This document shows positions 31,209-34,433 of a stretch of DNA of 34,433 nucleotides, one piece after another. The notes beneath the pieces are model-generated. The model was not told the origin of the DNA, made no database searches, and saw nothing but the letters and a program-made list of their open reading frames with translations. This DNA comes from Caldifarciminota bacterium. GTDB taxonomy: Bacteria; Hydrothermota; Hydrothermia; B15-G9. Location of the stretch: the NCBI GenBank assembly GCA_015489175.1, contig WGAI01000042.1, positions 1 through 34,433 of the forward strand. Reading direction: 5' to 3'. Made by a program: the position numbers and the translations under genes. Positions within the stretch are counted from its first letter, which is position 1; each line of letters starts with the position of its first letter.

Positions 31209-32455
31209 TAACAATATCATTCTGGCTGGCAATCCTGTCAGCCCTTCTTGCATTATCGTTTATCTTTTCTGGCTCCGAGGTGGCTTTTTTCTCGCTTTCC
31301 CCTAAAACACTGGAACGAACGGACATCCCTCTCAACGAGGTCAGGACGATACAGTCCCTTCTGAGGGATCAGGCTCGTCTGCTATCTGCAATCCTTATAG
31401 GTAACACTATTGTAAACTCCTTTGCATCAGCCATTTTCACAATGATATTTGCGGGGCTCGTTGAGGCCATGAACATCTCAGAGCTCGCACTAACCATCCT
31501 TGAAATAGGACTGTTTACATTTGTGTTGCTAATTGTGGGTGAGATCACGCCGAAACTCATAGCACTTAACAAACCCCTTTATTTTGCAAGGAGGTTTGTA
31601 AAAGTCATTAAGTTCGTAGATAGGGTTCTCGGCTGGTTTGTTATAGTGCTGAAATGGTCAGAGAAGCTGTTGCCTCTTGACAACTTATACAGGCATCATG
31701 GCACTGCTTTGTTCGATGAAATATCGTCGATTTTGATGCAGGTGAAGAAGGAGCTGGTCATCGAGGAAGAAGAAGTTGAGCTTATAGATCGAATCTTAGA
31801 TTTGATAAGAGATAGGAGTGTTGAGAGCATAATGATGCCGCTGAGCGATGTGCGATTCGTTGAACCAGATGCTACTATCAAAAAGGCGCTCAGCGTCATG
31901 CGTGTGGCAGACATTGATTTCGTTCTCATCTACGAGGGCTCTCCCGACAACATCATAGGTATTGTGACACCGAAAAGGATAATCAGGCAGTCCAACTGGA
32001 CGCCCGATACGCCTGTCATCGAGGTCAAAGGGACTCCGCTCGTAGTGCCTTCAAGCATAGACATCAGTTCACTGTGGAGACTGATCAGGGACAGGGAGGA
32101 AAAGGTTGCGATCGTCGTGGATGAATATGGAAACACATCCGGTATCGTATGTCTGAGAGGTCTCCTTGAGCACTTCATATTTGGTGAATCTGGCGTAAAA
32201 CCCATTAGCAAAAATGTTGTCATCGTTGACGGTGATGTTTTTCTGTCGAGGCTTGAGTTTTTGTGGGGTCTGGATTTTGGGGAGGAGATGAGCATTGCTG
32301 GCTTCATCATGGATAAATTATCCCGCATCCCGCACGAAGGTGAAGCGTTTGATTTCAAGGATAAGCATGGTGTGCCCGTGAGATTTGAGGTTTTGAGCGA
32401 AGTAAACGGTCGAATAGGAAAAGTCAAGGTCGAGCTTATCAAGGACAGGAAATAA
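31193..32455 (+). CDS. CNNM/CBS-domain membrane protein (HlyC/CorC family)
   Basis: This 420-residue inner-membrane protein belongs to the CNNM (DUF21) family of divalent-metal (magnesium/cobalt) transporters or efflux factors. The N-terminal CNNM domain (1-160) has several hydrophobic helices with GSEVAFFSLS (27-36) and GEITPK (116-121). Two CBS domains follow (about 213-332), including MMPLSDVRFV and VVDEYG (308-313), then a CorC/HlyC C-terminal domain (about 340-416) with MSIAGFIMDKLSRIPHEGE. Adjacency to phoH-ybeY is a widespread bacterial arrangement. The ATG at 31193 lies inside ybeY with only a weak ribosome binding site, consistent with coupling. The stop is 4 bases from the 3' end of tRNA-Gln on the opposite strand. 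Confidence 0.93.
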   Translation: MDIQLITISFWLAILSALLALSFIFSGSEVAFFSLSPKTLERTDIPLNEVRTIQSLLRDQARLLSAILIGNTIVNSFASAIFTMIFAGLVEAMNISELALTILEIGLFTFVLLIVGEITPKLIALNKPLYFARRFVKVIKFVDRVLGWFVIVLKWSEKLLPLDNLYRHHGTALFDEISSILMQVKKELVIEEEEVELIDRILDLIRDRSVESIMMPLSDVRFVEPDATIKKALSVMRVADIDFVLIYEGSPDNIIGIVTPKRIIRQSNWTPDTPVIEVKGTPLVVPSSIDISSLWRLIRDREEKVAIVVDEYGNTSGIVCLRGLLEHFIFGESGVKPISKNVVIVDGDVFLSRLEFLWGLDFGEEMSIAGFIMDKLSRIPHEGEAFDFKDKHGVPVRFEVLSEVNGRIGKVKVELIKDRK

Positions 32456-32459
32456 AAAG

Positions 32460-32530
32460 CTGGGGCGGGTGGACTCGAACCACCACTACAGGATCCAAAA
32501 TCCTGTGTCCTGCCGTTAGACGACGCCCCA
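32460..32530 (-). tRNA. tRNA-Gln (TTG)
   Basis: Read on the minus strand, the acceptor stem TGGGGCG/CGCCCCA is fully paired, with discriminator G. The anticodon loop TTTTGGA in a CAGGA/TCCTG stem gives anticodon TTG, and the T arm is GGTGG/CCACC with TTCGAGT. The T1-A72 pair and G73 are usual for glutamine tRNA. CCA is not encoded. Confidence 0.95.
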
Positions 32531-32543
32531 GAAAGTGGTTGGA

Positions 32544-32572
32544 ATTTTAATTAGCCATCAAACAACTGTCAA
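32544..32572 (-). promoter_or_regulatory. Promoter of tRNA-Gln
   Basis: On the minus strand, TTGACA (32572-32567), a 17-bp spacer and TAAAAT (32549-32544) lie 14 bases before the tRNA 5' end. The layout matches the other near-consensus promoters in the window. The remaining 32573-32671 stretch shows no gene or clear element. Confidence 0.8.
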
Positions 32573-32671
32573 CCATTGCGGATATGCACAACGGCCGATG
32601 GAGTATCAGGCTAAATTTTAACGAAGTTCGCGGGGCGTAGTAAATGAATGGAGGGTTAAGTAGCGGGTTCT

Positions 32672-34210
32672 CTATAAAAGATTGAGTTGAACTGTTGTCA
32701 TTTTGTGCGTTTCTGACCTGTATTTCATAACCTGTCGCTCTGCAAGCCGTCGTGTGATCTCGTTATCTTTGCCTAACTCTCGTGCTAAGGCCATCAAGTC
32801 AATCAAATTGAGAAGTCGAGCTGTAATCGGGCGTTTCGAGTCCCAGAAGATAAAAGCCGATAAAAATTCTATGGCTGGCTCGGACATAATGAGTTCGTAG
32901 AGCACGCGGCATTCTTCTTCTGATTGGCATGGGAAAAAGTAACATGTATCATCGAAAACTACCGGTCGCCCTTGAAAAGGCGGAACCTGGACGAACTCGA
33001 GTTTCTTATATAGTCCCGAAATGGCGACTTTCCACGGGGCAAAGGAATATGGCCCGACGCCGAAAATCGAGAAGCGGGGACGATTTTTATATACAGCGCT
33101 TTTCCTCTTGTCCAGAAGATGTGCATGAGTCATGAGATAATTCCATGTTTTGGGAGCATCAGTTTGCAGGTGACTTATATCTTCTCCAATTGTCCTCTGG
33201 GGAACGATAAGCCAGCGCTGGGGAGGTCTATGGGCAACGAGATCGGAACTTTTTAGTAAAGGGAACAGCACATCGGGTTCAATATCAACCACTTCACCAA
33301 AACCGTTAATCAATTTTCCATTGATCAGGCGCAGCTCAAACACCTTACTGGCATCATGCTTTATCCCTGACCGCCAACCTCTTAATCCGTTACCCATAAG
33401 GTGTTTCCATTTTTCGTATAAATGGATGTCAGCTACGAGCAGCCCATCCCGCAGACCAAACATTTTCGTCGCCTGTCTGGCATGGAGGGAAGGATAAACT
33501 CGGGCCTCCTTACTGCGGCCTGCTGGAGAGGTTCTAACCAAAAGGAGACATGCGTCAACTGCGGCACCAAAATGTTTTTGCGCATCGATTTGGTAAATGG
33601 CTGCAGAAGCGATTGTTATCCCTTTTTTCCAAGCATACTGCAGAACTTTTCGGGCTACCGTTGTCTTGCATAGCATAGCGAGCATCCCGTCCTTTCCGTC
33701 AAGCCACTTCAAGTTCTCTCTGAGCATCCACTCGGAAATGTCGAAATTGCTTTTACCGGTGAGGGCATCGATCCCTCGAAGGCCATCAAGGTTGGACTTT
33801 GCTGGGAGGTTGTTACTGCCCAATGTGCTTAATCTCGCATTAGTTACCCACGGCGGATTACCTATGATAAGGATGGGTTCGGGTAACTCTTCAATTACCC
33901 GAGACCAGTCGGTCAGGAAAAAATCCGATTGACTTATTTCAATATCTGTTTGAGATGTCATAAACGGCTTAAGCACCTTGCGTGCTTTTAGTATGTATTC
34001 ATGATTGATATCGAAACCCAGGACGCGTTTCGTATCAGAGAATGTTTCCAAACTGGCCCGAAGAAAGGATCCTGTCCCACATGTCGGTTCAAGGATCGAT
34101 GCGGGACGAAACCCTGTCTGTGCAACCATCGCACAGACTTCACGAGCCAGATTGATGGGGGTTTGAAAGTCCCCGAATTCAACTTTGTGCCGTTTCTGGG
34201 TGTTCATCAT
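32672..34210 (-). CDS. N6-adenine-type DNA methyltransferase
   Basis: This 512-residue class I SAM-dependent methyltransferase resembles N6-adenine enzymes of restriction-modification systems. The order of motifs is FGDFQTP (about 12-18), SAM-binding motif I ILEPTCGTGSFL (39-50), GFDIN (65-69) and catalytic IIGNPPW (115-121). The C-terminal about 300 residues, including IVPQRTIGE and FFPCQSEEE stretches, would hold target recognition. NPPW rather than NPPY occurs in Eco57I-like and related groups. Two adjacent ATG codons (34210, 34207) overlap the upstream gene's TGA in an ATGATGA junction, so the two genes are coupled. No nuclease motif is evident in this protein. Confidence 0.88.
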   Translation of the reverse strand: MMNTQKRHKVEFGDFQTPINLAREVCAMVAQTGFRPASILEPTCGTGSFLRASLETFSDTKRVLGFDINHEYILKARKVLKPFMTSQTDIEISQSDFFLTDWSRVIEELPEPILIIGNPPWVTNARLSTLGSNNLPAKSNLDGLRGIDALTGKSNFDISEWMLRENLKWLDGKDGMLAMLCKTTVARKVLQYAWKKGITIASAAIYQIDAQKHFGAAVDACLLLVRTSPAGRSKEARVYPSLHARQATKMFGLRDGLLVADIHLYEKWKHLMGNGLRGWRSGIKHDASKVFELRLINGKLINGFGEVVDIEPDVLFPLLKSSDLVAHRPPQRWLIVPQRTIGEDISHLQTDAPKTWNYLMTHAHLLDKRKSAVYKNRPRFSIFGVGPYSFAPWKVAISGLYKKLEFVQVPPFQGRPVVFDDTCYFFPCQSEEECRVLYELIMSEPAIEFLSAFIFWDSKRPITARLLNLIDLMALARELGKDNEITRRLAERQVMKYRSETHKMTTVQLNLL

Positions 34211-34433
34211 TTCAATCTCTCGATCCCTGAAACTTTACCAGCTTTATCGATCACTCGGCGGTATTGCAGTCGCCATTGAAGCGCATTCGAGACTGTCAGA
34301 TACCCAACCTTTGGAGGATTCCGAAGGATTTCATCGGCAAGTGCTGAGGCACCGATCTCATCTACTGGAAGCCTTCGTTCTTCGAGAAAGGCCAAAATGT
34401 CATCTTTATTGCCTTCGTTTTCAAGAATTCGGA
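34207..34433 (-). CDS. C-terminal part of an unknown gene coupled to the methyltransferase
   Basis: This open frame enters from the right edge on the minus strand and gives the last 74 residues of a protein (RILENEGNKDD... to GIERLK). It overlaps the methyltransferase start by 4 bases. I do not recognise the family. The fragment is charged and probably helical (FLEERRLPVDEIGASALADEIL). Position suggests a restriction endonuclease or other partner of the methyltransferase, but nothing in this fragment shows nuclease residues. Confidence 0.65.
   Translation of the reverse strand, partial: RILENEGNKDDILAFLEERRLPVDEIGASALADEILRNPPKVGYLTVSNALQWRLQYRRVIDKAGKVSGIERLK

Noticed and set aside
32460-34433. 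Genomic island integrated at tRNA-Gln
   Set aside because: The methyltransferase genes are on the 5' side of the tRNA, there is no integrase, and I saw no repeat of the tRNA 3' end.

Overview
The window looks like a chromosomal stretch from an uncultured Gram-negative bacterium, possibly an FCB-like or candidate-phylum lineage. This is inferred from an FlgD-like/Por-type C-terminal tail on the first protein, very large secreted DUF11/SdrD-B proteins, an outer-membrane barrel ending in Phe, OmpA domains, and a lipoprotein/LysM envelope pair. No marker gene here fixes the phylum. Ribosome binding sites are strong (AGGAGG), and TTG and GTG starts are used alongside ATG. Four promoters resemble the sigma-70 consensus (TTGACA, 16-17 bp spacer, TATAAA-like).

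Layout. 1-291: tail of a secreted protein and a strong terminator. 352-2385: class V aminotransferase plus short SerA, probably the first two steps of serine biosynthesis. 2433-5370 (minus): tdh and kbl (threonine to glycine) followed by a DUF177/YceD gene, convergent with the serine genes. 5598-28504: one co-oriented run of six genes, probably a single operon of about 23 kb. It holds a LytS-like sensor whose ATP-binding motifs are missing, a LytTR response regulator, a small secreted DUF11 protein (P1, 169 aa), a larger DUF11 protein (P2, 935 aa), a 2365-aa protein with two OmpA domains and a C-terminal outer-membrane barrel (P3), and a 3492-aa repeat protein with four SdrD-B/CSLREA-like/beta-helix modules (P4). 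28548-28748: initiator and a second CAT tRNA. 28821-29831: coiled-coil lipoprotein and double-LysM protein, then a terminator. 29855-32455: phoH-ybeY-CNNM/CBS operon. 32460-32572: tRNA-Gln and its promoter (minus). 32672-34433 (minus): an N6-adenine-type DNA methyltransferase translationally coupled to a gene cut by the window edge, probably a restriction-modification locus.

The most interesting part is the 5.6-28.5 kb locus. Just upstream of a TTGACA-type promoter are two 9-bp direct repeats, exactly 20 bp apart, that fit the published LytTR-family binding consensus. This suggests that the regulator activates its own operon. P2 shares its N-terminal domain with P3 and its C-terminal domains with P4 and P1, so the four secreted proteins look like parts of one surface assembly. 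P3 has the shape of an outer-membrane anchor or pore, and P4 that of a long surface fibre or adhesin. These functional roles are inference. The domain assignments are by eye and were not checked against a database.
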